From the NCBI GenBank assembly GCA_002409585.1, contig DHNP01000017.1:1701-34889 (forward strand): a DNA stretch of 33,189 bases. The letters run 5' to 3'. This stretch comes from Ruminococcaceae bacterium UBA5413 (GTDB lineage: Bacteria; Bacillota; Clostridia; Oscillospirales; Acutalibacteraceae). A model generated the notes under the pieces. The model ran no database searches. It was not told where the DNA came from and saw only the letters and a program-made list of their open reading frames with translations. The stretch's first letter is position 1, and every line of letters starts with the position of its first letter. Both the position numbers and the translations under genes were made by a program. Of this stretch, positions 22,996 through 30,081 are shown piece by piece.

Positions 22996-24174
22996 ATGGC
23001 AAAGGAGATAACTCTTAAGTACGGCTGCAACCCAAACCAGAAGCCCGCGCGCATTTTTATGAAAAACGGCGGCGAACTGCCGGTTGAAGTGCTTAACGGC
23101 AGGCCGGGGTACATTAACTTTCTCGACGCGTTTAACAGCTGGCAGCTCGTAAGGGAGCTTAAGGCCGCGGCAGGCCTGCCGTCGGCGGCATCTTTTAAGC
23201 ATGTAAGCCCTGCCGGAGCGGCCGTGGCCGCGGATATGACCGAAACAATGAAAAAAATCTGCTTTGTCGATGATTTGGAGCTGTCGCCTATTGCCGGAGC
23301 TTACGCAATGGCAAGGGGAGCCGACAGGATGTCGTCTTACGGCGACTTTGCGGCGCTTTCCGACGTGTGCGACGAGCAGACCGCCGTGCTGCTGAAACGC
23401 GAGGTGTCTGACGGGATAATAGCGCCGGGCTATACTACGAAAGCGCTTGAAATATTGAAGTCAAAACGCCGCGGCACATACAACGTCATAAAAATAGACC
23501 CGGGCTATAAACCGGAGCCAGTTGAAGAAAAAGACGTTTTCGGCATTACCTTCAGCCAGGCGCGCAACGATGCTGTCATAAGCGAAGACCTTCTTTCCAA
23601 TATAGTCACGGAAAAAAGGGACATTCCCGCCGGTGCTAAGCGCGACCTTATACTTTCCCTTATAGCTTTAAAATACACTCAGTCAAACTCCGTATGTTAC
23701 GCTAAAGGCGGCCAGACCATAGGCGTAGGCGCGGGGCAGCAGTCGAGGATACACTGCACGCGCCTCGCTGGCGGCAAGGCGGACAACGTGCTTTTACGCA
23801 GCCACCCTAAAGTCATGTCGCTGCCGTTTAAGGGCGGCATACGCAGGCCCGACAGGGACAACGCCATAGACGTTTACATTTCCGACGACTGTGAGGGGCT
23901 GCTTGCGGACGGCGTTTGGCAGGACACGTTTACCGTGAGGCCGGACCCGCTAACAAAGGAAGAAAAGCGCGCATGGCTTTCGAAGCAGGCAGGAGTGTCG
24001 CTCGGCTCGGATGCGTTTTTCCCGTTTGGCGACAACATAGAGCGCGCGCATAAGTCCGGCGTTTCGTATATCGCGCAGCCGGGAGGCTCCATACGCGACG
24101 ACAACGTTATAGAGACATGCGACAAGTACGGCATAGCTATGGCGTTTACAGGCGTCCGCCTTTTCCATCACTGA
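22996..24174 (+). CDS. AICAR formyltransferase, stand-alone (PurH C-terminal type)
   Basis: This 392-residue protein corresponds to the transformylase half of bifunctional PurH and lacks the IMP cyclohydrolase domain. Family features are LKYGCNPNQKPARIF, LNGRPGYINFLDAFNSWQLV, AASFKHVSPAGAAV with the catalytic Lys-His pair, LIALKYTQSNSVCYAKGGQT and GAGQQSRIHCTRLAG. It transfers a formyl group to AICAR, and the product passes to the PurO-like enzyme encoded just upstream. GGGGG precedes the ATG. The 75-base gap before it contains only a weak CGCC/GGCG hairpin. Confidence 0.93.
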   Translation: MAKEITLKYGCNPNQKPARIFMKNGGELPVEVLNGRPGYINFLDAFNSWQLVRELKAAAGLPSAASFKHVSPAGAAVAADMTETMKKICFVDDLELSPIAGAYAMARGADRMSSYGDFAALSDVCDEQTAVLLKREVSDGIIAPGYTTKALEILKSKRRGTYNVIKIDPGYKPEPVEEKDVFGITFSQARNDAVISEDLLSNIVTEKRDIPAGAKRDLILSLIALKYTQSNSVCYAKGGQTIGVGAGQQSRIHCTRLAGGKADNVLLRSHPKVMSLPFKGGIRRPDRDNAIDVYISDDCEGLLADGVWQDTFTVRPDPLTKEEKRAWLSKQAGVSLGSDAFFPFGDNIERAHKSGVSYIAQPGGSIRDDNVIETCDKYGIAMAFTGVRLFHH

Positions 24175-24183
24175 TAAAGTATA

Positions 24184-24214
24184 CCCGCCGCGCAGAACGG
24201 CGGGCTATTTATTT
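24184..24214 (+). terminator. Terminator-like hairpin between the AICAR transformylase gene and purD
   Basis: CCCGCCG (24184-24190) and CGGCGGG (24198-24204) form a seven-bp stem with a CGCAGAA loop, and CTATTTATTTT follows. It looks like an intrinsic terminator inside the pur gene series, 20 bases before the purD start codon. Partial termination would lower purD expression. Confidence 0.65.
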
Positions 24215-24234
24215 TAATGACAGGGAGATATGAA

Positions 24235-25494
24235 ATGAATATTCTTGTGGTAGGCGGCGGCGGCCGCGAACACGCGATAATCCGTAAGCTTAAAGAAAGC
24301 CCCAAGGCCGGCAGGATATACTGCGCGCCGGGCAACGGCGGAATTTCAAAGGACGCCGAGTGTGTAGGTATAGCATCTTCAGACATAAAAGGCGTAGTTG
24401 AATTTTCAAAAGAAAACTCCGTTGGCCTTGTTTTCGTGGCACCGGACGACCCGCTTGCCGCCGGCATGGTGAACGCACTCGAGGAGGAGGGAATACGCGC
24501 TTTCGGACCGCGCGCGGAAGCGGCGGTAATAGAAAGCAGCAAGGTTTTTTCAAAAAACCTTATGAAAAAATACAATATCCCTACGGCCGGCTATGAAGTT
24601 TTTGACGACCCGGCAAAAGCCCTCGGCTTTATAAAGTCAAAAGATACTTATCCGACGGTTATAAAGGCCGACGGTCTCGCGCTTGGCAAAGGCGTTATCA
24701 TAGCCGCAAATTACGCTGAGGCTGAAAGCGCCGTCAAGACTATAATGCGTGACAAAAAGTTCGGCGACTCCGGCAATAAAGTCGTCATAGAGGAGTTTCT
24801 CACGGGACCTGAGGTTTCTGTCCTTGCGTTTACCGACGGCAAGTGCGTAAAGCCGATGGTTTCTTCAAAAGACCACAAGCGCGCCTTTGACGGCGACAAA
24901 GGGCTTAACACGGGCGGAATGGGAACCATAAGCCCTAACCCGTACTATACAGGCGATATGGCGGCAGAGTGCATGGAGAAGATATTCCTGCCTACCATAC
25001 GCGCTATGGCCGGTGAGGGGCGCGTATTTAAAGGCTGCCTTTACTTCGGGCTTATGCTGACAAAGGACGGCCCGAAAGTCATAGAGTACAACTCGCGGTT
25101 CGGCGACCCGGAAACCCAGGTCGTACTGCCGCGACTTAAAACAGACTTAGTGGATATTATTGAAGCCGTTATAGACGGAAAGCTCGGTGAACAGCCTATA
25201 GAGTGGAGCAGCGACGCCTGCGCGTGCGTTGTAATGGCTTCCGGCGGATATCCGCAGCAGTATAAAAAGGGCATAGAGATAAAAGGCCTTGACACCGGCG
25301 GGCAGCTTGGCGGCGTCACCGTTTACCATGCCGGTACAGTATGCAGGGACGGTAAATTTTACACTGACGGCGGGCGCGTGCTGGGCGTGACGGCGCTCGG
25401 CAAAGACCTGCCGCAGGCCGTTTCAAAGGCGTATGCGGGTGTTGGCAAAATACATTTTGACGGCTGCTTTTTCAGGCACGACATAGGGGAGTAG
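24235..25494 (+). CDS. purD: Phosphoribosylamine-glycine ligase (GAR synthetase)
   Basis: This 419-residue ATP-grasp enzyme joins phosphoribosylamine to glycine. It starts MNILVVGGGGREHAIIRKL and contains VFVAPDDPLAAGM, PTVIKADGLALGKGVIIA, VVIEEFLTGPEVSVLAFTDG, SSKDHKRAFDGDKGLNTGGM and the metal-binding VIEYNSRFGDPETQ. The ATG at 24235 is chosen because GGGAG lies seven bases ahead; an in-frame ATG at 24217 has none. It is the last pur gene. The genes for PurF, PurL, PurC and PurB must lie elsewhere. Confidence 0.95.
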   Translation: MNILVVGGGGREHAIIRKLKESPKAGRIYCAPGNGGISKDAECVGIASSDIKGVVEFSKENSVGLVFVAPDDPLAAGMVNALEEEGIRAFGPRAEAAVIESSKVFSKNLMKKYNIPTAGYEVFDDPAKALGFIKSKDTYPTVIKADGLALGKGVIIAANYAEAESAVKTIMRDKKFGDSGNKVVIEEFLTGPEVSVLAFTDGKCVKPMVSSKDHKRAFDGDKGLNTGGMGTISPNPYYTGDMAAECMEKIFLPTIRAMAGEGRVFKGCLYFGLMLTKDGPKVIEYNSRFGDPETQVVLPRLKTDLVDIIEAVIDGKLGEQPIEWSSDACACVVMASGGYPQQYKKGIEIKGLDTGGQLGGVTVYHAGTVCRDGKFYTDGGRVLGVTALGKDLPQAVSKAYAGVGKIHFDGCFFRHDIGE

Positions 25495-25528
25495 CTTTCT
25501 TTTATTATAAAATATTAAATTTAACCAT

Positions 25529-25590
25529 AAAAAAACGCTCCCTTGCTTTTATTAATAGAAATAAAATTCACACCCAATAAAGCAAGGGAG
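25529..25590 (-). terminator. Strong terminator of spo0A
   Basis: On the minus strand CTCCCTTGCTTT (25590-25579) pairs with AAAGCAAGGGAG (25549-25538), giving a perfect 12-bp outer stem with an AT-rich inner part, and CG plus seven Ts follows. It lies 11 bases after the spo0A stop. In the plus direction it may also end purD transcription. Confidence 0.88.
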
Positions 25591-25600
25591 TTCATAGGTT

Positions 25601-26374
25601 TTACGCCGTTTTCATGTGCAGCCTGAGCCTGTCGGATATCATCGCTATAAATTCTGAGTTAGTAGGCTTGCCGCGCGTGTTGTGGATGGTGTAGCCGAAG
25701 TAGGAGTTGAGGATGTCCACGTCGCCGCGGTCCCACGCGACCTCGATGGCATGCCTTATGGCGCGCTCAACGCGGGAGGCCGTAGTGTTGTACTTCCTTG
25801 CTACACTCGGATAAAGCTGCTTTGTCACCGCGTTTATTATTTCAGGGGTTTCTATGGCCATTATGATGGAATCACGCAGGTAATGGTAGCCTTTTATATG
25901 GGCCGGCACGCCAATCTGGTGGAGGATTTCCGTTACCTGTATCTCAAGGCCCGGCTCGCTTTCCTGCTTTTCAGCGGCTTTAACGCCCGGTTTTATCCTT
26001 GCCATGGAGTAGAGCTGCTTTATGCGTTCCGCAAGCCCTTCCGGGTCAAACGGATATACGGCGAAATAAGATGCGCCGCACATCATTACCTCACGTTCCA
26101 GATTGGGATTTGTAAAGGTTGAGATTATTACAAACATCGGCTTTTTGCCGGACGGTTTCTTTTCGACCGATTTCATTACGCCTATGCCGTCAAGGTTGGG
26201 CATGAAAAGGCTGGCAAGGACTACGTCGGGGCTTGTGTTTTCAATTTTTTCAAGGAGCTTTAGCCCATCTTCTTTTACGTAGCTTACGTCAAAACCGGCG
26301 CCGGCAAAAATGCCGCCTTCCGTTTTCTGAAATTCCGGGTCACTGTTAGCGATTAACATTTTGATATGTTCCAT
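25601..26374 (-). CDS. spo0A: Sporulation master regulator Spo0A with degenerate receiver domain
   Basis: This 257-residue protein is a Spo0A orthologue by its C-terminal DNA-binding domain (from about residue 140). IGVPAHIKGYHYLRDSIIMA, TTASRVERAIRHAIEVAW and KPTNSEFIAMISDRLRLH are nearly identical to B. subtilis Spo0A. The gene also sits downstream of spoIVB, as in other spore formers. The N-terminal receiver keeps the fold (MPNLDGIGVM, ASYFAVYPFDPEGL) but lacks the phosphorylation residues. The acidic pair D10-D11 is N10-S11 (IANSDPEF), the phosphoacceptor Asp is S55 (VLASLFMP) and the Lys before PFD is Y107. T86 seems retained. Normal kinase-dependent activation therefore looks impossible. 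GGGGG lies upstream of the ATG. The reading frame is intact, so this is not a decayed gene. Confidence 0.93.
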   Translation of the reverse strand: MEHIKMLIANSDPEFQKTEGGIFAGAGFDVSYVKEDGLKLLEKIENTSPDVVLASLFMPNLDGIGVMKSVEKKPSGKKPMFVIISTFTNPNLEREVMMCGASYFAVYPFDPEGLAERIKQLYSMARIKPGVKAAEKQESEPGLEIQVTEILHQIGVPAHIKGYHYLRDSIIMAIETPEIINAVTKQLYPSVARKYNTTASRVERAIRHAIEVAWDRGDVDILNSYFGYTIHNTRGKPTNSEFIAMISDRLRLHMKTA

Positions 26375-26410
26375 ATTATTTTCCCCCTAAGGTAGATTTA
26401 TTTTGTACTT

Positions 26411-26439
26411 ATAATACCATATATTGTTAATTTTGGCAA
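26411..26439 (-). promoter_or_regulatory. Promoter of spo0A
   Basis: On the minus strand TTGCCA (26439-26434) and TATTAT (26416-26411) are 17 bases apart. The -35 box is part of one of two direct repeats TTGCCAAA spaced 11 bases. No 0A box (TGTCGAA type) was seen. Confidence 0.65.
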
Positions 26440-26495
26440 TAGTTTGGCAAAATATTTTTTTGAATTAGAGGGAAAATAAATTTGAAACAAAAAAA

Positions 26496-27728
26496 TCAGG
26501 AAGCTTTTGAGTTAACATATGAACCGACAGATTGGGATTCTGCAAGCATATTTTCAGCAAAAACACCGTACCCGCGTGTCGGGTCGTTTATAAACACGTG
26601 CGTTACGGCGCCGACGAGCATATTGTTTTGTATTATGGGGCTTCCGCTCATGCCCTGCACTATGCCGCCGGTCTGCGCCAGGAGTTTTTGGTCGGTAATG
26701 TGCAGGACAATATTTTTGCTTTTAACTCCGTCGCGGTAATCAACTTTTTCTATATAGGCATCGTAATACGACGGCTTGTCGCCGCTTATGGTTGTCAGTA
26801 TTTTCACAGGGCCTGTTTTGACGTCCTGCTTCATGCCTATTTTAACAGCGGCGCCTTCGGGACGGTAATTAAATGAGCCGTAAACGCCGTCCTGAATGTT
26901 TTCGGTCAAGTTACCTATGACTTTGTCGCTTGTAAAGTACCCCCGGAGTTCTCCCGGGCTTCCGCTCTGCCCTTTTGTAATTCCGTTTATTGTGACGGGG
27001 ACTATCTCACCGGACAAAAGCGGCATGATTTCCTGTGTGTCGGAGTCGCATATGCCGTGGCCGAGACCGGCAAAACCTTTCGTGTAAGGATTGTAAAAGG
27101 TGAGCGTGCCAATGCCAGCCGTGCTGTCCCTTACCCAAAGGCCGGCCTTGTAGGTGTTGTCCGCCTGTGACCGTACGGGGCGCAGCAAAACGCTGAAGTA
27201 TTTGCTTTCGCGTTTAACGGTTAACGTTACGTCTTTGCCTTTGCAGCCTTCAAGCGCGCCTGCGAGGCCGTCGTTCGTCACTACTTTTTTGCCGTTTACG
27301 GAGGATATGACGTCACCGATGTCAAGGCCGGCTTCTTTTGCAGGGTTTACAGCGCCGGAAACCGTGTCCACATCGTTGAAGCCGACTATGACTACCCCGT
27401 TTGCGTACAGTTTAATGCCGAACGGTGTGCCGCACGGTATGACGCACGTTTTGTCCACTACGTTAACGTCTACCGACTTTACCGGTATATGGTTGTAAAA
27501 CATAAGCGTACCCTTATATGACTGAGGCATGCTTCCGCTGGAGCTTGCGTAAACGTTGCTTCCGCTTTCACCAACAACGGTGAAAGCACCGGAAAACCAC
27601 TCAAGCTTGCCTCCCTGCGTAACGGTGTAAGTGTTGGGCGTAAAGTAATCGGCAGTGGCTAATACGGCGGAAAGGAACAGCTCAGCCGTTGCTGCGGCAA
27701 CAACCAGAAAATTCATAAATTTTTTCAA
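26496..27728 (-). CDS. spoIVB: SpoIVB serine peptidase
   Basis: The 410-residue product is the forespore-secreted peptidase that, in Bacillus, cleaves SpoIVFA and triggers pro-sigma-K processing. It has an N-terminal membrane anchor (about residues 5-26), a PDZ domain (about 115-190, AGLDIGDVISSVNGKKV) and an SpoIVB/S55 peptidase domain. The catalytic His lies in GLGHGI (about residue 224) and the Ser in QGMSGSPI (about 361). The TTG at 27728 is chosen because GGAGGTG ends six bases upstream. An in-frame GTG at 27737 lies inside that site and an ATG at 27716 is too far away. The gene lies 121 bases upstream of spo0A on the same strand. I could not find a convincing sigma-G or sigma-F promoter. 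Confidence 0.93.
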   Translation of the reverse strand: MKKFMNFLVVAAATAELFLSAVLATADYFTPNTYTVTQGGKLEWFSGAFTVVGESGSNVYASSSGSMPQSYKGTLMFYNHIPVKSVDVNVVDKTCVIPCGTPFGIKLYANGVVIVGFNDVDTVSGAVNPAKEAGLDIGDVISSVNGKKVVTNDGLAGALEGCKGKDVTLTVKRESKYFSVLLRPVRSQADNTYKAGLWVRDSTAGIGTLTFYNPYTKGFAGLGHGICDSDTQEIMPLLSGEIVPVTINGITKGQSGSPGELRGYFTSDKVIGNLTENIQDGVYGSFNYRPEGAAVKIGMKQDVKTGPVKILTTISGDKPSYYDAYIEKVDYRDGVKSKNIVLHITDQKLLAQTGGIVQGMSGSPIIQNNMLVGAVTHVFINDPTRGYGVFAENMLAESQSVGSYVNSKAS

Positions 27729-27850
27729 AAAATTCACCTCCCCTGCGCCGCATTATTAATCTGCGCACAAGGGAGGCGTTTTATGTTGTCAATTCGTTTT
27801 AATTTTCCCAAAAGTTAGAAAAAGGCACCGCTTTTCAGCGTTTGGGGGCT

Positions 27851-27878
27851 AAAATCCCTTAACTTGCTTGCAAAGGGA
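27851..27878 (-). terminator. Weak terminator after the thioredoxin-reductase-like gene
   Basis: On the minus strand TCCCTT and AAGGGA form an outer stem with TTGC/GCAA inside, followed by TTTT. It lies about 60 bases after the flavoprotein stop and about 120 bases before the spoIVB start. A second small hairpin (CGCT-GAAA-AGCG) with GTGCCTTTTT lies just beyond, near 27820-27840. Confidence 0.5.
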
Positions 27879-27940
27879 AAAGAATTTTGAATTATTTTTA
27901 AATTTTGTTTAAATGCTAAACAGGCATTTTTACTTAGGGG

Positions 27941-28807
27941 TTATTTTTTCTGCTTCCTAAATTCTTTTACTATATTCGTACCGGCTAGCGCACCGTCGTA
28001 GACGGCTTTTGAAACTTGCAGCATGCCGCCCGTGCAGTCGCCTGCCGCGTAGAGGTTTGGTATATTAGTCCGTTTGTTACCGTCGGTCACGATGTAAGCG
28101 CCGTTTGTTTCCGCGCCGATTTTTTTAGCAAGGTCAGTGCTGCCGGCTACGCCGACGGCGACAAATAACCCTGATATGGGAAGCGATGCCCCGTCGGAGA
28201 AACGGACGGATTTAAGCACGCCGTTTTCACCCACAAGTGAGGAGATTTCTTTTTTGTTTATTCCCATTTCGGGGGGGAACTCCGCGGACGCTTCGCCGCC
28301 GTTTGTGAGCACCGTCACATTTCCGGCTATGGGCAGAAGCTCAGAAGCCTCGTGGAGTGCGTATTCGCCGCAGCCTAAGACCGCTACTTCCTTTTTGCGG
28401 TAAAAGAAACCGTCGCACACGGCGCAGTAGCTGACGCCCTTTCCCTCGAATTCTTTTATGCCTTCGATTTTAGGCGTATGGCGGGAGGAACCCGTAGCCA
28501 TAACCGCGAACGGCGCAAGGTAATCGCCGCTTTTCGTTTTGACGGAGAAGCTGCCGTCATAAGAAATACCGACGACCTCGTCTTCAATTATGCTAATACC
28601 TAAACGTTTGGCCTGGGTTATGCCGTTTTTTATCAGGTCTTTCCCCGGGATTGGTTCCGGAAAGCCATAGTAGTTTTCTATGCTGCCTGTTTTTTTAAGC
28701 GAACCGCCGCCGCTGCCTATGATAAGCGTGTCAAGTCCGGCGCGCGCCGTGTAGAGTGACGCGGAGATTCCCGCGGGTCCGTTTCCAAGTATAATGACAT
28801 CAGCCAT
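27941..28807 (-). CDS. Thioredoxin reductase-like flavoprotein
   Basis: This 288-residue protein has the thioredoxin reductase plan. The FAD motif is VIILGNGPAGISASLYTARA at residues 4-23. The redox-active pair is in SYCAVCDGFFYRKK (about 126-139). A second nucleotide-binding motif, VAVLGCGEYALHEASEL, follows, and the C-terminal FAD segment is NLYAAGDCTGG. It is shorter than E. coli TrxB (321 residues). The segment after the second Rossmann strand reads TVLTNGGEASAE where NADPH-using enzymes have HRRxxxRA. The electron donor may therefore be NADH, ferredoxin or something else. No thioredoxin gene is adjacent. GGAGCTG precedes the ATG. Confidence 0.85.
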   Translation of the reverse strand: MADVIILGNGPAGISASLYTARAGLDTLIIGSGGGSLKKTGSIENYYGFPEPIPGKDLIKNGITQAKRLGISIIEDEVVGISYDGSFSVKTKSGDYLAPFAVMATGSSRHTPKIEGIKEFEGKGVSYCAVCDGFFYRKKEVAVLGCGEYALHEASELLPIAGNVTVLTNGGEASAEFPPEMGINKKEISSLVGENGVLKSVRFSDGASLPISGLFVAVGVAGSTDLAKKIGAETNGAYIVTDGNKRTNIPNLYAAGDCTGGMLQVSKAVYDGALAGTNIVKEFRKQKK

Positions 28808-28875
28808 TGCCGCAGCTCCTTTTCAAACTTAGCTTTTGTATTTTTTATTATAATAAACGCCGCATAAACGCTTTT

Positions 28876-28915
28876 CAGTGATTTTATCACTGTATAAAGA
28901 CGGATTATCCGTCTT
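28876..28915. other. Two adjacent hairpins/palindromes between deoR-type gene and flavoprotein gene
   Basis: CAGTGAT/ATCACTG (28876-28892, three-base loop) and AAGACGGAT/ATCCGTCTT (28897-28915, one-base centre) stand side by side. The motif AAGACGG recurs at 28976-28982. Neither is followed by a clear T-run on either strand. They may be operators upstream of the flavoprotein gene or processing sites after the DeoR-type gene. The rest of 28808-29043 shows no gene. Confidence 0.45.
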
Positions 28916-29043
28916 AAGCTGCCCTAAATACTTAGCCGCTACAATGACATTTTACCATATACGGGATGAAATTAAAAGACGGTTTCATATAGCCGCGCTT
29001 TGATGTGGAGCATGCGGACGTTTTGATTTATGGCATAAGTGTA

Positions 29044-29820
29044 CTATATGCCGCTTTCATACGGATGTACGAGCCTTATGTCCATCCCTGTGCGCTTAAA
29101 TTTTGAAAGTGTTGTTTTAGGTGCGTCGTCATCGGTAATAAGGAGATCTATTTCGTTCAGCATGCCGTACTGGAAGCTTGAAGTAAAACCTATTTTTGTA
29201 TGGTCGGCGAGTACAAAATGCTTACGTGACCGTTTAAGCATAAGAGAATTTATAGGACTTTCCTGTACGACGCTTGTGGTCAGGCCGCCTTCTACGGAAA
29301 TTCCTGCACAGCCCATAAAACATTTGCTTGCTGAAACACAGTTTATATTATTGATGGCAAATTCGCCGAACATTGATTCTTTTGGAAAACGTATTTCCCC
29401 GCCTGTAAGCACTACGGTCATGGTAGGGTTGTACTGCATGCTTAAAGCTTTGCCGTTGTTGGTGATGATGGTCACGTTTTTCGCGGTTATATATTGCATC
29501 ATAAGCAAGGCGGTTGAACTTGTATTGATGAAGATGGATTCCTGATCTTCCACCAGCTTTGCCGCGGCTTTCGCGACAGCGGTTTTACAGCGGAGCTGGC
29601 TGCTGCTGAAAGCGTTGGTACCGGGGTCGAGCAGAGTCGCACCCCCGTACTGGCGCGTTAAAATATGATGCTTTTCCAAATCGTCCAAGTCGCGCCGTAC
29701 GGTAAGTGGGGATACGTTTAGCTCTTCGGCCAGGAAGGAAACCTTCACTTTGCCATATTGCTCAAGGAGTTTAATAATCTCATTACGGCGTTGGTCAACG
29801 AAGTGCAAGCTGCGTCGCAT
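29044..29820 (-). CDS. DeoR-family transcriptional regulator
   Basis: The 258-residue repressor has an N-terminal DeoR helix-turn-helix (RRNEIIKLLEQYGKVKVSFL, then LAEELNVSPLTVRRDLDDLE, about residues 11-50). GGATLLDP follows, then a sugar-phosphate-binding DeoRC domain (about 75-235) with FINTSSTALLMMQYI, VVLTGGEIRF and FVLADHTKIG. DeoR regulators of this size control sugar PTS or catabolic operons and respond to phosphorylated sugars. The gene is divergent from an ascorbate-type PTS operon, 261 bases away, which makes that operon its most likely target. GAGGT precedes the ATG. Confidence 0.9.
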   Translation of the reverse strand: MRRSLHFVDQRRNEIIKLLEQYGKVKVSFLAEELNVSPLTVRRDLDDLEKHHILTRQYGGATLLDPGTNAFSSSQLRCKTAVAKAAAKLVEDQESIFINTSSTALLMMQYITAKNVTIITNNGKALSMQYNPTMTVVLTGGEIRFPKESMFGEFAINNINCVSASKCFMGCAGISVEGGLTTSVVQESPINSLMLKRSRKHFVLADHTKIGFTSSFQYGMLNEIDLLITDDDAPKTTLSKFKRTGMDIRLVHPYESGI

Positions 29821-29987
29821 AGCTTTTTACCTCTTCAATCTTTTGATTATACATATTTTAGCATATTAAAAAGCACAAATCTTCTAAAAACGATTATTTT
29901 TAAATAATATAAGAACTATTTGAACTATTTTTAAGAAAAACTGTTTATATATATAAAATAATTTATGATATATGTCGAATATAATAA

Positions 29988-30016
29988 TTGAAATTATAGA
30001 TATAACTATATATAAT
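29988..30016 (+). promoter_or_regulatory. Promoter of the PTS operon
   Basis: TTGAAA (29988-29993) and TATAAT (30011-30016) are separated by 17 bases. Transcription should begin near 30023, leaving a leader of about 60 bases. Confidence 0.6.
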
Positions 30017-30041
30017 TTTATTATAATAATAAAAAGATAAT

Positions 30042-30072
30042 GTTATATGATTGATATGAACAATTATATAAC
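30042..30072 (+). promoter_or_regulatory. 12-bp inverted repeat in the PTS leader
   Basis: GTTATATGATTG (30042-30053) and CAATTATATAAC (30061-30072) are reverse complements except for one position, which can form a G-U pair in RNA. The repeat ends directly at the GGCGGGGAGG ribosome binding site. It could be an operator for the DeoR-type repressor or a hairpin that limits translation. Confidence 0.55.
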
Positions 30073-30081
30073 GGCGGGGAG

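Larger units (their letters stand above)
29821..30081. other. AT-rich divergent control region of deoR-type gene and PTS operon
   Basis: This region is extremely AT-rich and holds no gene. It contains a tandem nine-base repeat GAACTATTT (29913-29921 and 29922-29930), the PTS promoter (29988-30016) and a 12-bp inverted repeat (30042-30072). A possible -10 for the DeoR-type gene is TATAAT at 29851-29846 on the minus strand, but its -35 is unclear. Confidence 0.5.

Noticed and set aside
25601..26374. Generic response regulator or decayed pseudogene in place of Spo0A
   Set aside because: The C-terminal half is near-identical to Spo0A, the frame is intact and spoIVB is next to it.
29607..29622. 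Possible catabolite (cre) site in the DeoR-type gene
   Set aside because: Two mismatches to the consensus and a location inside the coding region make it unconvincing.
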